64,000 nt of DNA from Onthophagus taurus (Eukaryota > Arthropoda > Insecta > Coleoptera > Scarabaeidae). Positions 45,447 through 56,537 of this stretch are shown in pieces. The notes below the pieces were generated by a model. It searched no databases and was not told the DNA's origin. It was given only the letters and a program-made list of their open reading frames with translations. Position 1 is the stretch's first letter, and every line of letters starts with the position of its first letter. The translations under genes were made by a program, and so were the position numbers. Location of the stretch: positions 5,518,001 to 5,582,000 of the forward strand of contig NW_027248940.1 of NCBI RefSeq assembly GCF_036711975.1. The letters run 5' to 3'.

Positions 45447-48400
45447 CAAGGGAAGTGTCACAACTGTGTCTCACCGATTTCGATGCAATTTGGTACAGTC
45501 ATAGAATGGGCCAAAATAAGGTTCGCACATTTTTTTATACGTGCGGTAAAAGCCCCTGGGGCGAGTTATAGGGGTTGAAAGTTTGGAGAAAAAGTACGTT
45601 TTCACTTATATTTTGAAAACGAAAAGTGCTATCAAAATTTGGTAAATTGTAACTGATATTCATTTTAAAAGAGCTTTCTTTTGATGTGTCACACATATAG
45701 CAGAGGGTTAAAAAGGGCGAACTACCCCTATTTTTTTGGAATTATTTAAAAACCACCCTATCGATTTTGGCGGCATTAAGTATACTTCTAGTGCGTTCAA
45801 AAATATTAGTTAAGGGTTTTTTCCCATTCGCCCTAGATCAACCCCAGCGAAGTTACGGGGGTTAACATGTAAGCACTTTTCGTAAGAATGATGTGATAAA
45901 ATTGTCAGGTATTTTGAAAATACTTTAAACAAAACCGTAAATTAGTCGCACAATAAAATGTTTAGTGTAAAATAAGGCATAATACACCATATAGGGGTTG
46001 TTGGGGTTATCCACCCCCTTAAAAATTAATTCTATCCCGGGCGTTATTTGTCGATTACGGCGAAATTTGGTACTGTGTTTGTTTTATATTTGAAGTAAAA
46101 ATTTTTGAAAATGGTTATAAGGGTTACAAATTAGGGGTAGTTTTTTGTTTATACCTCGAAGATGAAAACTGCCATCGTAACTGTGGTATTGTTTTTTAAA
46201 AATCTATCTATCGATGTTCCACGAGGTAAACTACCCTCATTTTCTTTAAATAATAAATATAAAACTACTAGATAAATAAGATATTTTATTTATTTATGAG
46301 TTAAAAAGCGTTAATAAGAGTTAAAAAAATAGTTCAATATACCAAAGAAGTTTATTCTACATTACTAATTGACGTTTTTTATGTATTATATTAATTTTCA
46401 ATATTAAATTTATTTTTATTCTACGTTCAAACCATGCGTATTTAAAAACATTTATAAACCGAGGGGAAGCCAACTGGTTATGCGTCAACGATTGCAATTT
46501 TAATATGTTATCCCTCTGATGTAAATTGACATCATACTGGTAAAGAATAATCTGATCAGAGAATCTTCTAATAAAATTTTTCCATATTCTGAAACCAAAT
46601 ACATCTAGGGGCTGTATTTGACCTGTTGTCCCTGCAGGTATAGATAAATGTTTAAAATTAGTACCTGATGGAGTTATTTCACTAATAACTTCAGGACAAT
46701 GGCCACTCCAAGAATCTAATAATAATAATGATTTAGAACCAGTATTTGGAAAATATACATTTTGGAGCCAATTTTTCATGTGTTCTGAAGTTAACTTTCC
46801 AGATTTTGATGCCAAAACGTATATATTGTCTGCTTTAAACATTGTATTTGCTACCCTCGGTCCAAAGCTGCCAGAGGGTTCTTTTAAAACAATAAAAAGT
46901 GGAGAAAGAAGTTTCCCATCAGCAGATATTACGGGTTGAATTGTGTAACTGTGCGTTGTAGATGACACCGACTGGACCACACTTTCTACGGTTTTAACTC
47001 CTAAATCGCTTAATGTTCTTCCCGAATGGAATTCCAAGTTAAAACCGCTCTGATCCGAATTGTAGGTGTTTTCAGGTCCATATATTTGGATTTGTAGCTT
47101 TGCCTCTTTAACGAAATCTTTTGCTAAAGTTTTTACTCGATCAACATTTCCAATTTGTTTTTGGGATAGAAATTTTGTTATTTTTCGGCTTACTAACCGA
47201 TTTGCTTTCTTAAAACGTTGCACCCAGCTATGAGATGCTTTGAACAGTTGAGGAGATAAATTCTTTTCATTTCTAGCTTGTATAGCCCATCTGCGTATAT
47301 CAATATCATGTAGTGGCAATTTATTATCTACGGCGGCTCTCGCTTGATTAATTACAAATTCGGTAATTTCTGCTAATTTTTCTTTGTATGTCCCTCTTTC
47401 TTCAATATATTTAGACCATCTGTGCAATTGGGTCTTTGACGTTACTTTTCGGTATTTGTTTTTTACGGTTTCTAGTTTCAAATAACCTTTCTTCCCACTT
47501 GTCCAGTAATTTACCGCCTCTAATTTGTACTCGTAGTCGATGTCATCCTTCAATGGACAATGAGCATCAGTATCTTCTACAAACCTGTCAGTTGTATCCT
47601 GGTCTTCAATAATTTGCTGACCGTCATTGATGCCATTGGATGAATCGAAAATTAATACAGTTTCGTCTTCAATTTGCATATTGTAGTCTTCCATACTTTC
47701 CATTAAAATACTCTGTATATTTTCTTTTAAACTAACTTCTGCTTCATTTACAGGAGTCTGGGGAATATTCATAACAGTAAAAACTGTCATTAGCAAATTT
47801 AAAACGTTTATTGGGTTTATTGTAACCATTGCTTCTGTCAGTTGCTCTGAAACTAAAATCTACCCACTGGGCACACGTTCTTTTATACTAGAAAAAACTA
47901 TTTTGAGAAATGACCTTTAGCAAGCGGCACTAGAAAAACAAATATTGTGCCAAAATTTTTTTGGTAGGTGTATTTTTGGCAACATTATGTAGAATAAAAA
48001 TAAACTAATAAACTATATAAAACAAACACAGTACCAAATTTCGCCGTAATCAACAAGTAATGCCCGGGATAGAATTAATTTTTAAGGGGGTGGTTAACCC
48101 CAACCACCCCTAAATGGTGTATTATGCCTTATTTTACATTAAACATTTTATTGTGCGACTAATTTACGGTTTTGTTAAAGTATTTTCAAAATACCTGACA
48201 ATTTTATCACATCATTCTTACGAAAAGTGGTTACATGTTAACCCCCGTAACTTCGCTGGGGATGATCTAGAGCGAATGGGAAAAAACCCTTAACTAATAT
48301 TTTTGAACGTGCTGGAAGTATACTTAATGCCGCCAAAATCGATAGGGTGGTTTTTAAATAATTCCAAAAAAATAGGGGTAGTTCGCCCTTCTTAACCCTC

Positions 48401-48656
48401 TGGTATATGTGTGATACATCAAAAGAAAGCTCTTTTAAAATGAATATCAGTTACAATTTACCAAATTTTGATAGCACTTTTCATTTTTAAAATATAAGTG
48501 AAAACGTACTTTTTCTCCAAACTTTCAACCCCTATAACTCGCCCCAGGGGCTTTTACCGCACGTATAAAAAAATGTACGAACCTTATTTTGGCCCATTCT
48601 ATGACTGTACCAAATTGCATCGAAATCGGTGAGACACAGTTGTGACACTTCCCTTG
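45447..48656 (-). mobile_element. Pogo-like transposon with ~644-bp terminal inverted repeats
   Basis: 45447-46090 and 48013-48656 are inverted copies (CAAGGGAAGTGTCACAACTG at the tip; CCCTGGGGCGAGTTATAG; ATTTTGGCGGCATTAA; AATTTGGTACTGTGTTTG at the inner end), with few differences. TTA is present on both sides (45444-45446, 48657-48659). A single transposase gene lies between the arms. Total 3210 bases. Confidence 0.92.
46357..47829 (-). CDS. Pogo/Tigger-like DDE_1 transposase
   Basis: 490 residues, uninterrupted. Residues 97-140: HTH (YKLEAVNYW, KTQLHRWSKY). Residues ~158-220: CENP-B-type DNA-binding helices (WAIQARNEKN, SHSWVQRFKKAN). Residues ~225-430: DDE core with NSDQSGF (D259), LLLDSWSGH (D372) and IQPLDVFGF (D409), a DD36D layout. 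The N-terminal 95 residues are acidic without known domain. It lies between the two long inverted repeats with nothing else. All catalytic residues are present, so this copy may be recently active; the last 20 residues are AT-driven and could reflect a changed stop. Confidence 0.92.
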   Translation of the reverse strand: MVTINPINVLNLLMTVFTVMNIPQTPVNEAEVSLKENIQSILMESMEDYNMQIEDETVLIFDSSNGINDGQQIIEDQDTTDRFVEDTDAHCPLKDDIDYEYKLEAVNYWTSGKKGYLKLETVKNKYRKVTSKTQLHRWSKYIEERGTYKEKLAEITEFVINQARAAVDNKLPLHDIDIRRWAIQARNEKNLSPQLFKASHSWVQRFKKANRLVSRKITKFLSQKQIGNVDRVKTLAKDFVKEAKLQIQIYGPENTYNSDQSGFNLEFHSGRTLSDLGVKTVESVVQSVSSTTHSYTIQPVISADGKLLSPLFIVLKEPSGSFGPRVANTMFKADNIYVLASKSGKLTSEHMKNWLQNVYFPNTGSKSLLLLDSWSGHCPEVISEITPSGTNFKHLSIPAGTTGQIQPLDVFGFRIWKNFIRRFSDQIILYQYDVNLHQRDNILKLQSLTHNQLASPRFINVFKYAWFERRIKINLILKINIIHKKRQLVM

Positions 48657-48912
48657 TTAGTACAAAATGCTAGTTAGTGGTTAAGTTATTTCGATTTTCT
48701 TAAAAATGTCAGTAAGTGAATTTTGGCAGTAATAGGGCGATATGACACCTTATATTTTTCCATTATTATGAACACTGATAGGTAAAATAATCAAGTCAAA
48801 AACGTATAATTGGTGCTGATCATCAAAGAGATACTTTAAAAGAATATAGTGATGTCTTAATTTAATAATAATAAAATGATGTAGGTAATTATCACATCAA
48901 TAATATTTTTAA

Positions 48913-51324
48913 CCCTAGAACGCTAAGCATATTTCTAACACCACTTGAGGCTAAGCATTCATAAATTTTACAACTTTATTTTTTCATGTTTTTTTCCTTA
49001 TATTAAAACAAACTTTAACCAACAAAGGCATTATTTATTGTACATAACGATGGTGAATTAACGATTATATAATATTTAGGTACATGTTTTACAAATTTCG
49101 CCACTATGTTCATTGCAAAATGGTTTTTTACATTTTAAACAAAAATGAGTTGTCTCTTTCCTCTCTTTTTTGATGGACACCTAGCACAAATGGTTCTGGT
49201 GGACTTGTTAGGTACTGTTCTTTCCTCCAGAACTGCCTGTCCATCCTCTGTCACTGTCTCTCCTAGAAGTTGACTTATACTTTCACGGAGTGAGCGCTGC
49301 AAAGTTGTTGTTTTGACTCGTTCTTCTAGCCATGGCATCACTAAAAGCTTATACAACTCCAACATGTATCCTTTTCTGGAGATCAGTTTTTGTCGACGTT
49401 TTTTCTATGGGCATTGTATAAAATGTAGCTGTTTACACAGGCAATATTTAGTATACCATAGAAAAACTAGAGGGACTATCTTTTAGTTTTCCTAGAAGTA
49501 CTGATATTTGAACACATTTGGTCCAATATATCCACTGACCCTTTTGTCTATTGTATGTCTCAATAATTTTTGGTATTCCTAAAGTTTTTGAGATACTACA
49601 TCCTTCGCGCTTTGTTGATAAAAGTAGAACGTTTTTCTTCTGTCTGGGTGTATAGGAGACAAGCACTTTTTGTTCGTCAACACAAACTCTAGAGCTACCT
49701 GGATCGCGATTCTTAGTTGCTAACATTTCTGCTGGAATCTCCCGTTTATTTTTTCTTACAGTACTAACCATAGTAAGCTTGTGAGGTGGAGCTAATAAAT
49801 CATCAGCTAGTTTGACGGACGTAAACCAATTGTCCATTGTGATATTTCTATTTGATCCTAAAATTGTTTCACACAATGTTTTTACATAATATTCGCCCAA
49901 AGGCATTCCATTCGTGTTTGTGCTTTTGCCCAAGTAGGGCATGGCGTCGAACATGTATTTTGATGAAACATCACATATGAAAACTATTTTTATCCCATAT
50001 TTTGACGGCTTATTTGGTATGTACATTCGAAAGGGACATCTTCCTCGAAAACCTAATAGTTGTTCGTCAATAGTGACGTAAGAGCTTGGTCTATACAAAT
50101 TTCTGCACTGATTTATAAATTCGTCCCAAATATCTCGGATAGCCGCCAATGCATCCGATTTTTTTCTTTCGTCCCTCGTGTCTTTATCATCAAAACGTAA
50201 ACAATCCAATAAAAACTTAAACCTTTCACGACTCATAACTGCCTTGAACACAGCTCCACTTAACTTGTCATCAAATAACTCTGTGGATGACAAATGGTTA
50301 CTTTTCAAATAAGCTGACAATACCAGTAATCCAAACAATGCTTTTATCTCGTTGGGACTAGAAGACAGATATTGTAGCTGCTTTTGTTTTATATCTAGCA
50401 GATTTTTTTTCAATCGTAGAGTTTGTATGCAATACAATTTTATCAATCATAGAATCCGTTATAAATACCTTGAAAAATTCGTTTGCAAGGCGATCATTTT
50501 GAAAATTTGTTACTTGACCCGAAAAAATATTAAGTATATTTCGTTGTGGAGTTTTCGATGCTGATTTGATAACTGCACTCCATCGATGACCATTTTTTGT
50601 ACAAGTCTTACTTGTGATCGAATTGTTTTATTAACCCCTACGATTCTTCTTTGTGAACATGTCTCTGTTTCGGGTGCTTCATGCTCTTTTAGTTGTTTAG
50701 GTTTATTATTTCTGGGTGGTCCAGGAAATGAATTGTCCACCGATATTTGATCATCTGCATGTGTTTCTGTATTTGATTCTTCAGGTAAGTCTTAATTTTT
50801 TTGCTCTAGGGGAGTCATATTCGTCTTCGCTATTATCCTTTGAAAGAACGTATTCACTTCCACTGTCTTCTAAATCGTCAATCTCTACGGCATCCTCAGT
50901 TTCACTCCCACTTTCCTGGGTGCTGTCGTCCTCTGATTCTAGAATTAGGTTTTTTTGCAATTTCCTCAAGTTCGGCTTGAGTAATAGGCTTGTTGTCTTC
51001 CCATTGTTTAGACATATTCTTTAGAAATAACTTGTAAGACCTACAAGTAATATTTACAATATAGTTATCTAAAAAAAAATGTTTATTTTTGAATGGTGCA
51101 ACACTAACAAAAATTACGTTAAGACTAACCTTTCGTAAAATTTACGACGTGCTTCTTAAAACTGCCAATATATTACACTTAAATCAACCAACACCCGCGG
51201 TTTAATAATCAACACTGTCGAAGAGAATAGCAAGACGCAGAACTCGATACCCCACTAATCCGCACGATGGTAATCGGAAAGCAAAATCGCCGTCGTAAAA
51301 TTTACGAAGCTTAGCGTTCTAGGG
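48913..51324 (-). mobile_element. piggyBac element 3 (2412 bp) with TTAA duplication
   Basis: Ends CCCTAGAACGCTAAGC and GCTTAGCGTTCTAGGG are a perfect 16-base inverted pair, flanked by TTAA (48909-48912, 51325-51328). Palindrome TCGTAAAATTTACGA occurs at 51133-51147 and 51293-51307; a weaker TAAATTTTAC copy lies near the other end at 48961. Confidence 0.93.
49135..51015 (-). pseudogene. piggyBac 3 transposase, several frameshifts
   Basis: Start ATG near 51015; acidic N-terminus 50781-50969 (SEDDSTQESGSETEDAVEID), second piece 50510-50740 (PPRNNKPKQLKEHEAPETE), core 49448-50446 with LLVLSAYLKSNHLS, the first Asp in TIDEQLLGFRG, the second in TMDNWFTS, and IPKIIETYNRQKG. The frame breaks just before the SVDILDQMC block (third Asp), which is read in another frame near 49520. 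The tail at 49135-49365 has RTICARCPSKK, followed by more cysteines, i.e. the cysteine-rich DNA-binding domain. This member resembles the classical insect piggyBac more than copies 1, 2 and 4 do. Confidence 0.92.
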
Positions 51325-51897
51325 TTAATCTTAATCATAAGCCATTGATTAATGTTTTGTCAAAGGGCATAAGAAACGGGACTGTTAAGCATCAATATCT
51401 TTGGAAGTACTATTTTTAGATGAACTATTTTTAAGAATTACAACATGTGAAGAGATTCAAGATGGTTGTATCAAGTAATGATAAACTGATTGATTCATAA
51501 TTTATTAATTGGAAAGAAGTATCAGCATTTTTGTGTGATTTTCTAATATTGTAAGTTTCATCTTTACAACAAAGTGAGGAAAAGTGTAGAAAATGTTGTT
51601 TTGTTCCTACTTTACACAGTTTCACACTTTACACCTTCTTGTGGTTCATTTTTATAGTATTGTATAATTAAACATGACAATTTTACAATTCAGAATAGTA
51701 CAGAAAAAGTAGAGTAGTGTTGAACTTTATTTAAGTGTTTTGTTTTTTTTAGATTTGATTAAACTGCTATACAAAACTTACTGTCACGCTTTGAATACGT
51801 CTAGAGTCATCGTCTTTCTTATTGTAACCCCCTCACGTGCCCTCACTGTTGCTAGCCTTTAGTTTTCAAACTTCACTGACTGTACAACTTGCATTTT

Positions 51898-52115
51898 TAT
51901 ATGTCGTCTGTGATTAGATACACAAATGTTTTATGACAAAGAGAGTTTTTGAGTCTACTCTTTTCTTTGGTTATCAAACATTTGTGTATATGCAAACTTT
52001 TTTTGTTCACAACTTTTTGTAGGTCTTCATTGAACATAAATTTTGTATACAATTTATTTTCAATGAGCCTCTATTGAATTTTTATTACTACTTTCATTCT
52101 TATTTAGTTGCATAT
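51898..52115. repeat. ~220-bp direct repeat, copy 1
   Basis: ATGTCGTCTG-GATTAGATAC, ACACAAATGTTTT, TTTTTGTAGGTCTTC and TTTATTTTCAATGAGCCTCT recur in order at 56538-56767 and again, more diverged, at 56768-56940. Upstream AC-GACTTTATTTAAGTGTTT is also shared. Its position at both sides of a gypsy relic suggests an LTR or a repeat within it. Confidence 0.7.
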
Positions 52116-52440
52116 ATTTTTCGCATGTCTGATACAATTTGTTTGTGGGCATGGCACAATCCTAGGGATTTCTATCATTGATTCTCTTACATTATCAGAC
52201 TTTATAGACATACAAGACCTTTTAAGATTTAACATTTCAAATTTAAGAATAGCAGGTAACCCCAATATTGGTACTTCCAGATCGTTTATAATATACACAG
52301 AAAAGCTGTGAGTTTTTGATCTACACAGAGAGTTAGACCTAATTTTCCAACTGTCTCTAAACGACAATTATCTGGACCTGTGCCTATTTCTTTACATTTC
52401 CTTTACATTGTTTTCTATAAACTTCCTTACTTACTAGGTA
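52104..52440 (-). pseudogene. Gypsy protease-region fragment
   Basis: Frame with FSVYIINDLEVPILGLPAI followed by LKFEMLNL matches the end of gypsy aspartic proteases (VPILGL-A). The active-site part upstream is heavily mutated. The matching gag lies at 55.95-56.33 kb, on the far side of the Harbinger-like element. Confidence 0.6.
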
Positions 52441-52846
52441 AAAAATTAACATCTACTAAAACCACTATAACCTGATTTATTTTGTTGATTTTAATTGTAA
52501 CTAAAGTTTGATTATTTTTACTATAAGACATCCTAAGAAATGCTGATCCTGTTACCTTAGCTTTGTTCGTTGGGACTGCACTACTTGCACTAAGCAGTTT
52601 AGTGCAGATGTTGTGTGTTCGTTAGGGATAGTGTAGTTTAATGCAGTTGCACTCGTTGGGCCATGCGCGGTGCAATTTCGTGCAGCGGGTGCAAGTTAGT
52701 GCAGATTTTGTTGCACCTGCTTTCGATTAAATTCAATAAGTGCAGTGTAATTTAATGTAACTAAAATGGCAGAATATTTGAAAGCGTGTTTTGTAATAAT
52801 TAATATTTGTATTAAATATTAAGAAATAAAACCTTATAATAATTAA

Positions 52847-55303
52847 CCCCTTACTGCATGATTTTTTAGATTTAATTTTAAAAAATCTATTACACTACTC
52901 ACCTACTCAGAAGTTTACAAACCATTGAAAATATATATACAATTGGTTTTTTTTCAAAGTATTTCAAAAAAAGCTTTATGTGCCATATATGGGACGATTT
53001 GAAGTATAAGCAAAAACTAATAACAAGACATTTACTATAATATTTGGTTTTAATTGCATTATAAGAAATATAACATTTTAGAACTAAATTTATTCTACAT
53101 GAAAATTTAAAAAACAATTTCGATCTTTATTGAAACAAAGGTGAACATTACATTTTGTGCACATTACAAAGGATTTTCCTGTACATTCTGGATATTTACA
53201 CCGTTGGCGTTCATCAGAAGTCCATTTTGGTAGGTGATTTAGATTGTCCCTGCGAACGTGTTGAGCCGGAATTTCTGAGAACGGGTATTTCTTTTTTTTT
53301 AGATCCAGTTTAGGCTGCAAATGATTGCTTGGTCTGCCGCGCTTTTTGGGAATTGTACTTGATTTTGTTAGCACTTCAGCTATTCCTAGTTTGAATTCAG
53401 AAAGTGGCATGTACATTTCTGAATCAGCAAATCTCCTTCTCCATAAAAGCCAAGCATTTACACATATTAGATCTATGAAATGAAAGAAAATTCTCAAATA
53501 CCATTTTTTGGATCTAATATGTATTCGGTAGTAGCCTAGCATGGAGTCCAAGAGATCAACTCCTCCCATGTAGGAGTTGTAAATGCTTACACTTCTCGGG
53601 CGTGGTATATTTATATAATTTCTCTGTTTTCGACAAAATCTTTGAACTTCAGACACGTTTTGACTTCCGACATAGGTTGATATGGTGGTGACTACCTTAT
53701 TGTCATACCAAGCGACAAGTGATATGTCTACGCCATCTACATTTGCAACTTTTTCGATTATGGTACCCCTTCCCTTCTTCTTCAGAACATTATCTGGAGG
53801 CAGATTACAGTTCGGTACTCGATTTCTTCTAACTGTACCAAGAGGTAAGATACCACGTTTTGACAAGTATATGAGTAGGTCTATACTTGTAAACCAGTTG
53901 TCGAAAAATAACTTATAATTCTGGTTTCTTGGTATCGTTTGCGATAGATTTACGACAACATTGCTGCTCATTCCGAGATCTGGTTGATTTGGTGGTAATT
54001 CAGTCGCTCCTGCGTAAATATCGAAATCATAACTAAATCCCGATACACCGCTTAGAACGAATACTTTGTAACCCCACTTGTGGGGTTTCTTAGGGTTATA
54101 TTGTTTAAGATGGGATCTAGCTTTTGTAGGTATGATTTGCTCATCTACGGCCATATGTTCTTCTTTGGGAATAGTAAGCAATCTTTCCCTAACTTTAGAA
54201 AGAAAAGGTCGAATTTTGTATAATTTATCATGTCGTTCTCCTTGATTTACTTGATTATTGTTGTCGTTGAAATGAAGAAATTTTTTGATTTCTTCAAATC
54301 TGTTGCAAGACATAACGTCACAAATTGCAGGAATAGCCATTGAAGATTTCCAATAGCTTCTTGTAGAAGGCAACTGTATAATAGACATATAAATAGAAAT
54401 ACCTAAAAATCCACAAATTTCTTGTGGTGTTATATTTGCTGGTTTCTCCGGTCTACACTGAACTGAGTATAAATTTGATTCTTCTGTAATATACTTTACC
54501 ATCTCCGTTGTGAGAAGGTATTTGAAGAAATCATAAGGCTCTTCCATGTTTATTATTTCTTCCGGCAAATCTTGATTACCGTTGAAAAGTGTAGATTCTG
54601 CAGGTACATTCAAAAAGGCTTCAGACCATTGGATATTTTTTCTATCTCGCCTGGTATTATTTCTACGAACCAGTATATTTATTAGGGGCAAATCGTCTTC
54701 ACTATCCCATTGTTCTTCTTCTAAATTCAGAGGTTTTTCAAAACTTCTGGGCACATGAACCTTACAGTTGAAATTTTGAGGAGAATCATCATCAGACAGA
54801 TTTTCGTCTTCACTTTCATCTCCATTCGGTACTAACACACGTTTAGTACCATAAAATAGACTTGAATCCATCTAAAAAAATAATATAAAAGACAAAAAAA
54901 AATTGCTATTATCGTAAATTGTCCCATATATGGCACGCGTCTACTAATAACTCTAACTGAAAAATTATACCCAAAATATGGAGTATGAAGCTACCAATTC
55001 ATTCAATAGATACTTACCTTTGATCTAATATTTATTACAGCGCGATAAATTACTTTCTTTCACTGTTTACAATGAACTAAACATTCAGTTTTTATAAAAA
55101 CTCGCTTTCAATTGTTTGGTGCTACAAAAATTGCAATGCCTCCTAGATCTTATTAAAGACAAATGACGGTTTGACTCGTAAAACTTGGAAGCGAGTGTCC
55201 CAAATATGTCACGAATTGAATTAACAGTAAGAAACACGTTTGTACGTAAAAATCACAGGCAAACATAAACCGTCCCATATATGGCACTCTATGCGGTAAG
55301 GGG
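52847..55303 (-). mobile_element. piggyBac element 4 (2457 bp), apparently intact
   Basis: Ends CCCCTTACTGCAT and (complement) CCCCTTACCGCAT, flanked by TTAA (52843-52846, 55304-55307). The near-palindrome GTGCCATATATGGGAC appears at 52980-52995, 54921-54936 and 55272-55287, and a weaker copy at 55197-55212. One uninterrupted transposase gene. Confidence 0.95.
53090..54871 (-). CDS. piggyBac 4 transposase, full length
   Basis: 593 residues in a single frame with ATG at 54871. Acidic N-terminus (DESEDENLSDDDS); dimer/core region with FFKYLLTTEMVKYITEESN; catalytic Asp at 243 (AVDEQIIPTK), 324 (FFDNWFTS) and 439 (YMGGVDLLDSM); insertion domain between; basic region KKRGRPSNHLQPK with an AT-hook-like core; C-terminal cysteine-rich domain from ~555 (CKYPECTGK, CTKCNVHLCFNKDRNCF). 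It cuts and joins DNA at TTAA. Length and domains are those of active family members and the ends are present, so activity is plausible. A near-palindrome just upstream of the start (54921) may let the protein bind its own promoter. Confidence 0.96.
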   Translation of the reverse strand: MDSSLFYGTKRVLVPNGDESEDENLSDDDSPQNFNCKVHVPRSFEKPLNLEEEQWDSEDDLPLINILVRRNNTRRDRKNIQWSEAFLNVPAESTLFNGNQDLPEEIINMEEPYDFFKYLLTTEMVKYITEESNLYSVQCRPEKPANITPQEICGFLGISIYMSIIQLPSTRSYWKSSMAIPAICDVMSCNRFEEIKKFLHFNDNNNQVNQGERHDKLYKIRPFLSKVRERLLTIPKEEHMAVDEQIIPTKARSHLKQYNPKKPHKWGYKVFVLSGVSGFSYDFDIYAGATELPPNQPDLGMSSNVVVNLSQTIPRNQNYKLFFDNWFTSIDLLIYLSKRGILPLGTVRRNRVPNCNLPPDNVLKKKGRGTIIEKVANVDGVDISLVAWYDNKVVTTISTYVGSQNVSEVQRFCRKQRNYINIPRPRSVSIYNSYMGGVDLLDSMLGYYRIHIRSKKWYLRIFFHFIDLICVNAWLLWRRRFADSEMYMPLSEFKLGIAEVLTKSSTIPKKRGRPSNHLQPKLDLKKKKYPFSEIPAQHVRRDNLNHLPKWTSDERQRCKYPECTGKSFVMCTKCNVHLCFNKDRNCFLNFHVE

Positions 55304-55364
55304 TTAATATTTGTTGTATTAGAGAACACAGTATATTCAATCCCAGTAGAGGCAGTAGAAAACT

Positions 55365-55650
55365 ACCCCTACTTTTTTGGAATAATTTAAAAACTACCTT
55401 GTCGATTTTGGCGGCATTAAATACACTTATAGTACATTTAAAAATATTAATTATGTGTTTTTTCTCATTTAGGGGTGGCTGGGGTTAACTACCCTCACCA
55501 CCTCAAATTCTTTTTTTTGCAAGTACTGCTTGTCGATTTTGGTGCAATTTAGTATGTGATTTCTTTATACGTTAAGTAGTACTTTTGAAGGAACTGATAA
55601 GGGTTAGTAGTTTGGTGTAGAAAATATATTTCGCTAATAATTTAAAAAAA
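55365..55650. repeat. Diverged copy of the pogo-element arm
   Basis: AACTACCCCTA-TTTTTTGGAAT, GATTTTGGCGGCATTAA and later GATTTTGGTGCAATTTAG, ATAAGGGTTA follow the order of the 45.7-46.15 kb arm. It lies in the Harbinger-like element's right part. Confidence 0.7.
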
Positions 55651-55949
55651 TATAAAATAATATAAAATAATAATAATAATAATAATTGATGAATCGTTAC
55701 TAAAAAAACATTCTGTGATGATTTCATTTTCCAGGAGTATTTCGCTGACAATCTCCTGTTCGTCCATTTCAATATACACTTTTTTTTATAAAAATCTGTT
55801 CGTTGCGATCACGGTTTATACACTTTTCTGACCTGCACTAAGTTGGCATGACATTGCACTTACTTACACTTCATTGCACTATGACGTCATACGAGTGCCA
55901 TGTCGTGCAGAGTAGTGCAGTGCCAACAAATAAAGCTCTCTTTTCCCAT

Positions 55950-56330
55950 TCTCTTCTACCTCAACGTTGTGTACCTTTCATTGATTGTTCGCTCTGCATG
56001 CCTTCGATTGCCACATTTATTGCAAGCTGAATTACTCGCAGGGCACTTGTTTCCAGGATTGCATTTCCACAATAATCGCATTTGGTTTTTGATGCTTCTT
56101 GTTGATTCTGGAATGAACATTTTTTTTCGGGAAGCCTATCTTGATCTTACTGCATTGGTATTAAATTTTTCTTTGCTTTCTGACCAATAAACCAAGCTTT
56201 ATTGATCTTGCAATTCCGCCTGTCGAGCTGCGAAAATTGCACCCACAAGGGATAATTGTTTTTCACGTTGTAAGCGTTGACTGTTTTTCTATCCCGCATT
56301 CCTACGAGAATCATAACCACCTCTTATTAA
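55950..56330 (-). pseudogene. Gypsy gag C-terminal part with zinc knuckles
   Basis: Minus strand: EKQLSLVGAIFAARQAEL (gag tail helix), then TKCDYCGN and, after a frameshift, CPASNSACNKCGNRRH, two CCHC-type knuckles with the last Cys of the second lost. Typical of Mag/K02A2.6-type gypsy gag. The protease part of probably the same element is at 52.1-52.4 kb. Confidence 0.65.
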
Positions 56331-56537
56331 TGAATCCTTTAATTGAATTCTAACTAAAAGTTTTAGAGGTGACACGACGAAAGTTTTGACGCTGGAATCT
56401 TCTTCTGGTTGCACCGTTATTTTATTCTTGGTTTCTTTACCGCTGTCATCATGTTATGTTTGAGTTAAGACTGTTTGGCTCGAATAAGACAACGACTTTA
56501 TTTAAGTGTTTTATTCTTACACCACTACAACTTTGAT

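Larger units (their letters stand above)
52561..55942. mobile_element. PIF/Harbinger-like element split by piggyBac 4
   Basis: Left CTTTGTTCGTTGGGACTGCA with CTACTTGCAC and right complement CTTTATTTGTTGGCACTGCA with CTACTCTGCAC are inverted. Both ends are rich in GTGCA/TGCAC motifs (52.57-52.77 and 55.83-55.92 kb). No transposase of its own. The class is suggested by the end style only; it could be another DNA transposon. Confidence 0.6.

Noticed and set aside
54880-54960. Near-palindrome GTCCCATATATGGCAC upstream of piggyBac 4 transposase as a host promoter element
   Set aside because: The same sequence repeats near both transposon ends, so it is more simply a transposase site; a promoter role would need expression data.
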